A DNA stretch of 53,332 bases from Rhodothermales bacterium (GTDB lineage: Bacteria > Bacteroidota > Rhodothermia > Rhodothermales > JANQRZ01), in contig JBDUXZ010000003.1 in NCBI GenBank assembly GCA_039944855.1, positions 194,169 to 247,500 on the forward strand, in the 5' to 3' direction. How positions within the stretch are numbered: position 1 is the first letter of the stretch; the number at the start of each line of letters is the position of its first letter. The notes beneath the pieces are model-generated. The model was not told the DNA's origin. It searched no databases and saw only the letters and a program-made list of their open reading frames with translations. Below, piece by piece: positions 44,834 through 53,332 of the stretch. A program made the translations under genes and the position numbers.

Positions 44834-44835
44834 TT

Positions 44836-46152
44836 CTATTTATCAGCCTCGCCCATCACCGGGTCGATGGAGCCGATGAGGACGACGGTGTCGGCGATCA
44901 TCGCGCCTTCGAGCATGTACTCCAGCCCCTGCAGGTTGCAGAAGCTGGGCGAGTTGATCTTCATGCGATACGGGCTGCCCGTGCCGTCGGAGACGAGGTA
45001 GAACCCGAGCTCGCCCTTCGGCGCTTCGATGGCGTGGTAGGACTCGGCGCCCTGCGGCGCGGCGGGGCCGTTGTCGGTGAGGATGAAGTCGTGGATCATC
45101 CCCTCCATCGAGTAATAGACCTCGTCCTTGCTCGGGTACGCTTCCTTCGCGTTGTCGACGCGGATGGGCCCGTCGGGCAGGCGGTCGAGGCACTGCCGGA
45201 TGATTTTGATCGACTCCTCCATCTCCTCCATGCGGACGAAGTAGCGGGCGAGGCTGTCGCCCTCGGTCCGCATCGGGATGTTGAAGTCGATCTCTTCGTA
45301 CTTGAGGTAGGGCTCGAAGCGGCGGATGTCGTAGTCAACGCCCGAGGCGCGGAGGTTCGGCCCGGTGAAGCCGAGTTCGACGACCTCCTCGGCTGTCACG
45401 ATCCCGATGCCGTCGTTGCGGTCGAGCCAGATGCGGTTGCGGTTGAGGAGCTTTTTCCACTCCTTGATGTCTTTGGAGAAGTTGTCGCAGAACTCCCGCA
45501 GGAGCGTCAGCGCCTCGGGGCTCACGTCGGACGCTACGCCGCCGATGCGGCTGTGGCTCACGGTGAAGCGGGCGCCGGCGACCTCGTCGAAGATGGAGTA
45601 CGCCTCCTCGCGGTACTTGAACGTCCAGAGGAAGACGGAGAGCGCGCCAGCATCCATGAGCGCCACGCCGAGCCAGAGCAGGTGGGCCGAGATCCGCGCG
45701 AGCTCCGACATCATCGTGCGGATCCACTGCGCGCGCTCGGGCACCGGGATCCCGGCGAGCTTCTCGACGGCGAGGCACCACGCGACATTGTTGGAGTAGG
45801 GGCTCAAGTAGTCCATGCGGTCCGTGTAGGGCATGAACTCCTGGAATGTCTTCACCTCCGCCAGCTTCTCAATCCCGCGGTGGAGGTAGCCAAGATCGAG
45901 GACGGCCGTCTCGATCGTCTCGCCGTCGAGGCGGATGACGACGCGGAGGACGCCGTGGGTCGCCGGGTGCTGCGGCCCCATGTTGAGGATCATCTGCGAC
46001 TCGAGCGGGTCGGCGTCGCGCTCGACGTAGACGTGCTTGTTCTCGAGCCGCTTGTAGAGCGCCTCGTTGTGGCGGGGCCAGAACGTGAAGCTGTGGTCGG
46101 CGGCCATGTCGCGCGTGGCACCGAGGTCGTAGGACTGCTTCTTGATTTCCAT
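44836..46152 (-). CDS. nuoD: NADH-quinone oxidoreductase subunit D (NuoD)
   Basis: This 438-residue subunit forms the quinone-reduction site with NuoB. It shows LNMGPQHPATHGVLRVVIRL, DLGYLHRGIEKLAE, MDYLSPYSNNVAWCLAVEKL, VPERAQWIRTMMSELARIS, GARFTVSHSRIGGVASDV and the C-terminal GSAPYRMKI-like GTGSPYRMKINSPSFCNLQG, ending at the family's VVLIGSIDPVMGE. ATG 46152 (MEIKKQSYDLG) is the likely start; the open frame extending upstream is read-through of a repeat spacer. It is a separate gene, not fused to NuoC. Confidence 0.97.
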   Translation of the reverse strand: MEIKKQSYDLGATRDMAADHSFTFWPRHNEALYKRLENKHVYVERDADPLESQMILNMGPQHPATHGVLRVVIRLDGETIETAVLDLGYLHRGIEKLAEVKTFQEFMPYTDRMDYLSPYSNNVAWCLAVEKLAGIPVPERAQWIRTMMSELARISAHLLWLGVALMDAGALSVFLWTFKYREEAYSIFDEVAGARFTVSHSRIGGVASDVSPEALTLLREFCDNFSKDIKEWKKLLNRNRIWLDRNDGIGIVTAEEVVELGFTGPNLRASGVDYDIRRFEPYLKYEEIDFNIPMRTEGDSLARYFVRMEEMEESIKIIRQCLDRLPDGPIRVDNAKEAYPSKDEVYYSMEGMIHDFILTDNGPAAPQGAESYHAIEAPKGELGFYLVSDGTGSPYRMKINSPSFCNLQGLEYMLEGAMIADTVVLIGSIDPVMGEADK

Positions 46153-46159
46153 GTCGGGT

Positions 46160-46218
46160 TCGGGGTCCGAAGTTCGGAGTTTGGGGTTTTTCGCCCCCAA
46201 CCTCAAACCTCTCACCTC
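46160..46218. repeat. Imperfect inverted-repeat spacer between nuoC and nuoD
   Basis: GGAGTTTGGGGTTTTTCG on the left partly mirrors CCCCCAACCTCAAACCTC on the right, around CGCCC. The units GAGGTTTGAGGTTGGG are degenerate tandem copies on the minus strand. As at 44753 it occupies almost all of an intergenic gap (46153-46221), and its likely folding could modulate translation of nuoD. Confidence 0.65.
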
Positions 46219-46221
46219 CAA

Positions 46222-46896
46222 CTAGTCGGTTGGGACGTCGCCGTGGGCGCGGGCGAAGGGGTCGGCGGTGAGGGCGCCGCCGGTGTGCTGCGGCGGGAGC
46301 GGGAGGCTGCCGGGGATGCCGAGCGTGGGGAACTCCTTCCGCTGCGGGTGGAACTCGAAGTCCTCGGGCATGAACATCCGTCGGAGGTCGGGGTGGCCGT
46401 CGAAGCGGATGCCCATCATGTCCCACGCCTCGCGCTCGTGCCAGTTGGCGGCACGGTAGACGCCGGTGACGGACGGCACCGGCGTATCCTCGTCGGTGCG
46501 GAGCTTGACGCGGATCCGCTTGCGTCCCTGCATCGAGACGAGGTTGTAGAACACCTCGAACCGGTCCTCTTCGGTAAAGCGGTCGTTCGCGCCGAGGTCG
46601 GAGAGGTAGTTGAATCCCTGCGACTCCTTGAGGAAGCGGCAGACATCCACGATCCGGTCGCGGTCCACGTAGACGGTGTGCTCGCCCGCGTACACCACCG
46701 TCTCCCCCGCGGCGTCGCCGAACTCTTCGCGCAGCGCTTCGATCACGTCGGCGACCTGCGTGGTCGCTTTGGCGTGCGGGTTCTGCGTCGCCTCGGCTTC
46801 GTTCGGCGGGGCGACGGGCGTGAAGTGGAACTTGAGGACCTGCTTCTCCTGGTCCGGGTCCACACGGGGCTTTACGTTTCGGACGTCGTCGCGCAT
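46222..46896 (-). CDS. nuoC: NADH-quinone oxidoreductase subunit C (NuoC)
   Basis: This 224-residue subunit of the peripheral arm has the 30-kDa signature ANWHEREAWDMMGIRFDGHP followed by LRRMFMPEDFEFHPQRKEFP. An N-terminal extension of about 45 residues (MRDDVRNVKPRVDPDQEKQV) precedes the conserved domain. It starts 12 bases after nuoB ends on the same strand. The protein looks complete; the ATG at 46896 is the only reasonable start. Confidence 0.96.
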   Translation of the reverse strand: MRDDVRNVKPRVDPDQEKQVLKFHFTPVAPPNEAEATQNPHAKATTQVADVIEALREEFGDAAGETVVYAGEHTVYVDRDRIVDVCRFLKESQGFNYLSDLGANDRFTEEDRFEVFYNLVSMQGRKRIRVKLRTDEDTPVPSVTGVYRAANWHEREAWDMMGIRFDGHPDLRRMFMPEDFEFHPQRKEFPTLGIPGSLPLPPQHTGGALTADPFARAHGDVPTD

Positions 46897-46908
46897 CGGG
46901 AGCGGGGA

Positions 46909-47442
46909 TTAAGCGTGCGAGCCGGCGAGGCGGCGGGTCTCCTCGGCCGAGGCCGGGCGGATGGCGGGCACGTCTTCGCGCTCGTCCATCGTCACGGAGT
47001 GCTCGTTGCGGATCTTCTCCTGGATGTCCATCAGCGCGTGGAGGATCGCCTCCGGGCGCGGCGGACAGCCGGGCACGTACACATCGACGGGGACGAAGTT
47101 GTCCAGACCCTGCACGACGCCGTAGCAGCGGTGCATGCCCCCGGTGGAAGCGCACGCGCCCTGCGCGATGCACCATTTCGGGTCCGGCATCTGGTCCCAG
47201 ATGCGGCGGACGACATGCGCCATTTTGTACGATACCCAGCCGGCGACGATCATCAGGTCGGCCTGGCGGGGGGAGAAGCGCATGGCCTCGGAGCCGAAGC
47301 GGGCCACGTCGGCTTTGGGACCGGCGAAGGCCATCATCTCGATGGCGCAGCACGCGAGGCCCATCGGCATGGGCATCAGCGAGTTCGAGCGCGCCCAGTT
47401 CGTGACGGCGTCGACGGTGGTGGTGAGGAAGCCTTCTTGCAT
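46909..47442 (-). CDS. nuoB: NADH-quinone oxidoreductase subunit B (NuoB)
   Basis: This 177-residue subunit holds the terminal N2 4Fe-4S cluster that reduces quinone. The tandem cysteines are in [12 protein letters not shown], and the other ligands in [13 protein letters not shown] and [31 protein letters not shown] is also conserved. The C-terminal 25 residues ([16 protein letters not shown]) are variable. It lies 113 bases after nuoA; that gap shows no feature I can name. Confidence 0.98.
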   Translation of the reverse strand: MQEGFLTTTVDAVTNWARSNSLMPMPMGLACCAIEMMAFAGPKADVARFGSEAMRFSPRQADLMIVAGWVSYKMAHVVRRIWDQMPDPKWCIAQGACASTGGMHRCYGVVQGLDNFVPVDVYVPGCPPRPEAILHALMDIQEKIRNEHSVTMDEREDVPAIRPASAEETRRLAGSHA

Positions 47443-47555
47443 GGGGGTTCGGGGTCACGTTGGAGGACTACTCCAACCGGAGGACAGGGCGAACGTTTCG
47501 GGACGAGCTACAGGTTTTCATTCGTGGCTGAAAACTTCACCACGGGGCGACCCGC

Positions 47556-47927
47556 CTAGTCCCACTCCAGCCCGCCCTTCTTGATGTCGTAGATGAGCCC
47601 GACGACGAGGATGAGGATGAAGACGAGGACGACGGCGAATGCACCGAGGCCGGCGCCGGCTTCGATGAACGTCTGGAAGCTGACGGCCCACGGGTACATG
47701 AACACGACCTCCACGTCGAACACGATGAAGATCATCGCGACGAGGTAGAACTTCACCGAGTACCGCTCGCGGGCCGTCCCGATCGGGTCCATCCCGCTCT
47801 CGTACGGGCTCGACTTCACGGCGCGCGGCCGGCTCGGGCCGAGGTACTCCGCCGCTTTGAGCAGGGTGAGTGCCAGCCCGAGGGCCAGCACGAGCATGAG
47901 GAAGATGGGCAGGAATTCGACGAGCAT
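47556..47927 (-). CDS. nuoA: NADH-quinone oxidoreductase subunit A (NuoA)
   Basis: This small membrane subunit (123 aa) has three helices and the signature SSPYESGMDPIGTARERYSV, followed by FYLVAMIFIVFDVEVVFMYPW with the conserved acidic residues in the second helix. ATG 47927 (MLVEFLPIF) is the natural start; the frame extends upstream but without a membrane-type beginning. It is the first gene of the cluster, with a promoter candidate just upstream. Confidence 0.97.
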   Translation of the reverse strand: MLVEFLPIFLMLVLALGLALTLLKAAEYLGPSRPRAVKSSPYESGMDPIGTARERYSVKFYLVAMIFIVFDVEVVFMYPWAVSFQTFIEAGAGLGAFAVVLVFILILVVGLIYDIKKGGLEWD

Positions 47928-47959
47928 AGCGGCGGCGCGAGACAAAGGGCGTATCCGGA

Positions 47960-47990
47960 CGAAGGTACGGCACGCGGCGGCCCCGTTCAA
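47960..47990 (-). promoter_or_regulatory. Candidate Bacteroidetes-type promoter of the nuo operon
   Basis: On the minus strand TTG is followed after 20 bases by TACCTTCG, a one-mismatch fit to the Bacteroidetes -33/-7 consensus (TTG, 19-21 bases, TAnnTTTG), about 33 bases before nuoA. CAATTG around the -33 gives a local AT-rich patch in a GC-rich gap. The match rests on few bases and could be chance. Confidence 0.4.
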
Positions 47991-48027
47991 TTGAAAGGCG
48001 CCGAAGAACGCACGATTCCGGCTGCCT

Positions 48028-49323
48028 CTATTCCAGCCCGACGCGCTCGAAAATCTCGTCCACGTGGCGGAGATGGTACGCCGGATCGAACGCCTCGGCG
48101 ATGGCCTCAGCCGAGAGGTGCTCCGTGACGACGGAGTCCTCGACGATCGCGCGGAAGCTGCGGCCCTCGCGCCACGCCTGCATCGCGAGCGGCTGAACCA
48201 GGTCGTACGCCGCCTCCCGGTTGAGCCCCGCGTCGATCAACCCGAGCAGGAGGCGCTGGCTGAACACGAGCCCGTGCGTCCGGTCCATGTTCTCCTGCAT
48301 CCGCTCGGGATAGACAACCAGATTCTCGATGATGTTCGCCATCCGGTGGAGCGCGTAGTGGAGGATCGTCGTCGCGTCAGGCAGGATCACGCGCTCGACG
48401 GAGGAGTGGCTGATGTCGCGCTCGTGCCAGAGCGCGACGTTCTCGTACGCCGCGACCATGTAGCCGCGCAGCAGCCGCGCCGTCCCGGTCACGTTCTCCG
48501 ACCCGATGGGATTCCGCTTGTGCGGCATCGCGCTCGATCCCTTCTGCCCTTTCCCAAACGCCTCTTCGGCTTCGAGTACTTCCGAGCGCTGGAGGTGGCG
48601 GATCTCGACGGCGAGCCGTTCCAGGCTCGCGCCGATCACGGCGAGTGTGGCGAGGTAGTGCGCGTGCCGGTCGCGGCCGAGCACTTGCGTCGAGATCGGC
48701 GCGGGGCGGAGGCCGAGCCGCTCCATCGTCACCCGTTCCACCTCCGGCGGGATATTGGCAAACGTCCCGACGGCTCCACTGAGCTTCCCGACGCGGATAT
48801 CCTCGGCCGATGTTTTAAAGCGCTCGCGGTTGCGCGTCATCTCGTCGAAGGCGAGCGCGAGTTTGAGCCCGAACGTCGTCGGCTCGGCGTGGACGCCGTG
48901 CGTGCGGCCGATCGTCAGCGTGGCCCGGTGCTCCTTCGCCCGCTCGGCAAGCACGTCGATCATCCGGTCGAGCGCGGCGGCGATGTGCTCGTTCGCCCGG
49001 AGGAGCCGAAGGCTGAGCGCCGTGTCGACCACGTCCGATGACGTCAGCCCGTAGTGTACCCACTTCCGCTCCTCGCCCAGCGTCTCCGACACCGCCCGAG
49101 TGAAGGCTACGACATCGTGCCGCGTGGTCTCTTCGATCTCGTGGATCCGATCGATGTCGAACGACGCCTCGCGATAGAGCGTCTCGACATCCTCTTTCGG
49201 GATGGAGCCGGTCACGTCGCTCCACGCCGCGCACGCCGCCAGTTCGACGTCGAGCCACGCCTGGAATTGGCCGTGCTCACTCCAGAGGTCGCCCATCTCG
49301 GGGCGGGTATATCGGTCGATCAT
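48028..49323 (-). CDS. purB: Adenylosuccinate lyase PurB
   Basis: The product (431 aa) catalyses two fumarate-releasing steps of purine synthesis. Superfamily signature [16 protein letters not shown] is near residue 265, with [29 protein letters not shown], and [14 protein letters not shown] before it. The start [16 protein letters not shown] at ATG 49323 is that of the family; a longer in-frame leader (GTG/TTG type) is not supported. The length is normal. It lies 100 bases upstream of nuoA without a clear terminator. Confidence 0.97.
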   Translation of the reverse strand: MIDRYTRPEMGDLWSEHGQFQAWLDVELAACAAWSDVTGSIPKEDVETLYREASFDIDRIHEIEETTRHDVVAFTRAVSETLGEERKWVHYGLTSSDVVDTALSLRLLRANEHIAAALDRMIDVLAERAKEHRATLTIGRTHGVHAEPTTFGLKLALAFDEMTRNRERFKTSAEDIRVGKLSGAVGTFANIPPEVERVTMERLGLRPAPISTQVLGRDRHAHYLATLAVIGASLERLAVEIRHLQRSEVLEAEEAFGKGQKGSSAMPHKRNPIGSENVTGTARLLRGYMVAAYENVALWHERDISHSSVERVILPDATTILHYALHRMANIIENLVVYPERMQENMDRTHGLVFSQRLLLGLIDAGLNREAAYDLVQPLAMQAWREGRSFRAIVEDSVVTEHLSAEAIAEAFDPAYHLRHVDEIFERVGLE

Positions 49324-49389
49324 AGCGTCCAAACGGGTCCGTGACGAAGTACTGGAAGCTACCACCCGCTGTACGCTACGCGCCGCGCC

Positions 49390-50277
49390 TCACTCGACAT
49401 TCACCGCCACCTTCCCCATTCCCGCTTCGATGCGAACGATGAACGCATCCTCTTCGCGCTGCACCTGCTGGCTGTGCCACAGCCCCTTCCCCCGCTTGAT
49501 GAACCCGTTCGGGACCTCGACGCGCGCCAGCCACGAGTCCGGCGCGTAGAGAATGACCGGCACGTTCTCCGGCAGTCTCACCAGCAGCGACGACACGCCG
49601 ACTTCGATCTCAGCCTCGGCTCCGGGCGGCAACGGTCCACCCGTGAAGTCCAGATCGAACGAGCCGGCTCCACCTTCGAGCGCGAAATGCTCGAACCGAG
49701 CATTGCCCAGCTTCCGTCCGACGAACTTCGTCATCCCCGCTTCCACGTCGAGATGCTCCATGGTCACGGGATTCAACTCGTCGAACGCCAGCATCGTCTT
49801 TGCCATCCCGCTCTCGACTCGGAGGCGCTCCACGCGCAGACCTGTCAGATCCAGCTCGGCCTCCGTCATCCCTAACTCGAACGATAAGTCGAGGGCGACG
49901 CGGTCGGAGAAGAATAGCAGCCACTCGTTGTCCTCGGGAATACTGAATCCGCGAACTGTTAGCCCATCGCCTCCTTTCCCCCCCGAGTCGAAGCCGAGCG
50001 TCAGTTCTCCTGTCGCACCATCGCGCTCGTAGCTCATCTCAGGCACCATGCCTTCGTCTTCCAGCGCGACTTCGGCCTGAAACAGGTAGCCCGGTTCCGC
50101 CTTTGCTACGGTGACGTGTCCGAGGGCAAGATCGAAGTCAGCTCGCAGCGCCGACTCTCTCTCGTGCGGGACCTCGAAGTAGTATCGCTCTGTGATGGCC
50201 GCTAGCACCGGCACAGCGCTGCCTACGAGCACAAACAAGAGAAGGGGGCGCAGCCGGAGTGTCGGTCGGGTTCTCAT
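49390..50277 (-). CDS. Exported toast-rack-like (DUF2154/DUF4097-type) protein
   Basis: This protein (295 aa) has an N-terminal signal or anchor (RLRPLLLFVLVGSAVPVLAA) and then a repetitive beta structure: FDLALGHVTVAKA, DLSFELGMTEAELDLTGL, LRVESGMAKTMLAFDEL, LDVEAGMTKFVGRKLG and EIEVGVSSLLVRLPENV. Such regularly spaced beta repeats belong to the toast-rack family, seen in LiaF-like and other envelope-stress proteins. It lies about 90 bases downstream of an ECF sigma factor gene on the same strand. It might be that sigma factor's target or effector; there is no anti-sigma domain in it. Confidence 0.78.
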   Translation of the reverse strand: MRTRPTLRLRPLLLFVLVGSAVPVLAAITERYYFEVPHERESALRADFDLALGHVTVAKAEPGYLFQAEVALEDEGMVPEMSYERDGATGELTLGFDSGGKGGDGLTVRGFSIPEDNEWLLFFSDRVALDLSFELGMTEAELDLTGLRVERLRVESGMAKTMLAFDELNPVTMEHLDVEAGMTKFVGRKLGNARFEHFALEGGAGSFDLDFTGGPLPPGAEAEIEVGVSSLLVRLPENVPVILYAPDSWLARVEVPNGFIKRGKGLWHSQQVQREEDAFIVRIEAGMGKVAVNVE

Positions 50278-50366
50278 GGTCGGCTGTACGCGCGGGAGGC
50301 GAGACTGGTTACGCCTTCACACGCTTCCATTCACTCCTCGCGCCCATTTCACTCCCCCCTGCCACT

Positions 50367-50975
50367 TCAGATATGCTCGCGCTGATCGCGGAGATATTTG
50401 TAGAGGAGTGCACGCGCGCGGAAGATGTGTGCCTTTACCGTACCCAACGGGAGATCCAACTCCACTGCGATCTCGTCGTAGCTCAGATCCTGCTGGTGTC
50501 GCATCACGATAACACGGTGATACTTAGGAGGCAGCGCGTCGATGGCGAGTTGAATCAACTCACGCCGCTGATCTTCCATCACATGCCGGTCGGGGCGATA
50601 GGTGGTGTCGGGTACTTCGTACGTGCGACTGTCATCGCTCCCCGGCGCCGGCTGATCTATTGAGAACGTCGAAAGCTTCCGCTTGCGCAGGTAGTCAATG
50701 GTATGGTTGGTCGCAATCTTGTAGAGCCAGGTCGAGAACGCGTAATCGCTAGAATAAGAGCTGAGTGACGTAAACGCTTTGATAAAGCTCTCCTGCACGA
50801 GATCATCTACCATCCCCTTATCACGAACCATCCGATGCACATGGCGACGGATGGGTTCTTGGTACTTCTGCATGAGTTGCTGATAGGCCTCTTGCCCACC
50901 CTCTAGCGCTTCAGAAACGAGGGTGCGGTCTTGCTCACTGGAAGCAGAAGGGGCATCGGAGGACGGGCGAGCCAT
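50367..50975 (-). CDS. ECF-type RNA polymerase sigma factor
   Basis: This 202-residue sigma-70 family protein has region 2 (YQQLMQKYQEPIRRHVHRMV, DDLVQESFIKAF, YAFSTWLYKIATNHTIDYLR) and region 4 (LPPKYHRVIVMRHQQDLSYD, DLPLGTVKAHIFRARALLYK). Regions 1.1 and 3 are missing, so it is ECF class. A Ser/Asp-rich N-terminal 20 residues precede region 2. No zinc-finger anti-sigma gene follows; instead the toast-rack-like gene does. The ATG at 50975 is clear. Its target promoter is unknown. Confidence 0.95.
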   Translation of the reverse strand: MARPSSDAPSASSEQDRTLVSEALEGGQEAYQQLMQKYQEPIRRHVHRMVRDKGMVDDLVQESFIKAFTSLSSYSSDYAFSTWLYKIATNHTIDYLRKRKLSTFSIDQPAPGSDDSRTYEVPDTTYRPDRHVMEDQRRELIQLAIDALPPKYHRVIVMRHQQDLSYDEIAVELDLPLGTVKAHIFRARALLYKYLRDQREHI

Positions 50976-51111
50976 GCGGGCGTGGAGTATGGAGTAATAC
51001 CGGTCGCGCCGAATCTACGGACCGGGCATGAGTTGGTTCAAAGGCCTCCTGAACTTCCGCGACCCGACATGGGCCGCAGCATGCCAAACCCCTCATTGCT
51101 GATACCCAAAA

Positions 51112-51147
51112 CAAAAGAGCCCCGCTGCCATCAGGCAACGGGGCTCT
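51112..51147 (-). terminator. Terminator of the rRNA operon
   Basis: On the minus strand AGAGCCCCGTTGCC and GGCAGCGGGGCTCT form a 14-pair stem with one G-T pair and the loop TGAT, followed by TTTGTTTT. It lies a few bases after the 3' end of 5S rRNA and before the ECF sigma gene. This is a textbook strong terminator. Confidence 0.93.
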
Positions 51148-51153
51148 AAAGGA

Positions 51154-51268
51154 ACTTGGCGGCGACCTACTCTCCCACGCGTTAGCGCAGTACCATCGGC
51201 GCAGCAGGGCTTAACTACTCTGTTCGGTATGGGAAGAGGTGTTTCCCCTGCGCAATAGCCACCAAGAA
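51154..51268 (-). rRNA. 5S ribosomal RNA
   Basis: On the minus strand it reads TTCTTGGTGGCTATTGCGCA...GGGAAACACC...CCATACCGAACAGAGTAGTT AAGCCC...GATGGTACTGC...GGGAGAGTAGGTCGCCGCCA AG. The TGGTGGC front and GTCGCCGCCA tail pair as helix I. Ends are set by the helix and good to about 3 bases. The gene is the last of the rRNA operon, with 23S upstream on the same strand. Confidence 0.95.
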
Positions 51269-51406
51269 CTCGGCGAGCTACGACTACAGCCTTACCGGCT
51301 GGACGTACTCAAAATATTTGACACGATGCAAGTAGCGAAGGGTCCTAGCGGGTCACCAAGCGCCTGAGCGCTGTGGTTCAAATCCACGTGCGGAAGCGCA
51401 CTATGG
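51269..51406. other. 23S-5S internal spacer, no tRNA
   Basis: This 138-base spacer holds no tRNA gene that I can fold. On the plus strand TGTGGTTCAAATCCACG (51372-51388) looks like a tRNA T arm, but no acceptor, D or anticodon arm flanks it, so I treat it as chance or as part of rRNA processing structure. Confidence 0.7.

Positions 51407-53332
<1,926 letters not shown>

Noticed and set aside
51372-51388. T-arm-like sequence in the 23S-5S spacer
   Set aside because: It has a T stem and loop pattern (TGTGG-TTCAAAT-CCACG) but no acceptor, D or anticodon arm around it on either strand.

Overview
The window is high-GC, densely coded bacterial DNA that most resembles the Rhodothermota (Rhodothermales, for example a Rubricoccaceae- or Rhodothermaceae-like organism). 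The reasons are two secreted proteins with C-terminal type IX secretion (T9SS) sorting domains, many lipoproteins and outer-membrane beta-barrels of Bacteroidetes style, a small-type SRP RNA, and a Bacteroidetes-type conserved protein beside folE. The lineage is inferred from gene content only.

Layout. 0-3 kb: the start of der (minus), then exported MsrA and MsrB, then a CrtI-like FAD oxidoreductase. 3.1-4.8 kb: a two-gene module, an EcsC-family protein coupled to a nuclease that reads as an SRA (modified-base reader) plus HNH fusion, bordered on both sides by inverted repeats. 4.8-12.5 kb: a sigma-54 response regulator, UppP, an NFACT/RqcH-like protein, a DUF2892 membrane protein, a large lipoprotein, a beta-barrel and a TrmH-type methyltransferase, all minus. 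12.6-19 kb, plus strand: an SDR, an alpha/beta hydrolase, two T9SS substrates and a 7TM-PAS histidine kinase. 19-23.6 kb, minus: RarA, then (after one plus-strand lipoprotein) a pterin cluster of PTPS, FolE, a small conserved protein, an SDR and a GNAT. 23.7-26.4 kb: HIT, ABC ATPase, CoaE and two divergent DoxX proteins. 26.5-35.6 kb: beta-barrel, RibBA, YajC, lipoprotein, FAD monooxygenase-like protein, geranylgeranyl-reductase-like protein, SRP RNA, PriA and a response regulator. 35.7-48 kb, minus: a complex I cluster nuoA-B-C-D-E-[Uma2]-F-[DUF4920]-G-H, then transketolase and ribulose-phosphate epimerase. 48-53.3 kb: PurB, a toast-rack-like exported protein, an ECF sigma factor, and an rRNA operon end (5S and the 3' two thirds of 23S).

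Genes that work together: MsrA and MsrB repair oxidised methionine outside the cytoplasm. PTPS, FolE and the SDR could make a tetrahydrobiopterin-like pterin, because the PTPS has the C-x5-HGH spacing of the biopterin enzymes. The nuo genes encode the peripheral arm plus NuoA and NuoH of complex I; nuoI-N are not here. RibBA starts riboflavin synthesis. YajC and the SRP RNA belong to protein export.

Non-coding signals: five short palindromes of two related families (28-nt form with GTAG/CTAC ends) lie only between genes, together with several longer imperfect inverted repeats. Rho-independent terminators follow the second T9SS gene, the 29.3-kb lipoprotein gene, nuoH and the rRNA operon. No CRISPR array, transposase, integrase or tRNA was found. 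No gene-free stretch exceeds 300 bases. The best candidates for something new are the EcsC/SRA-HNH module, the Uma2 gene inside the nuo operon, the pterin operon and the palindrome families.
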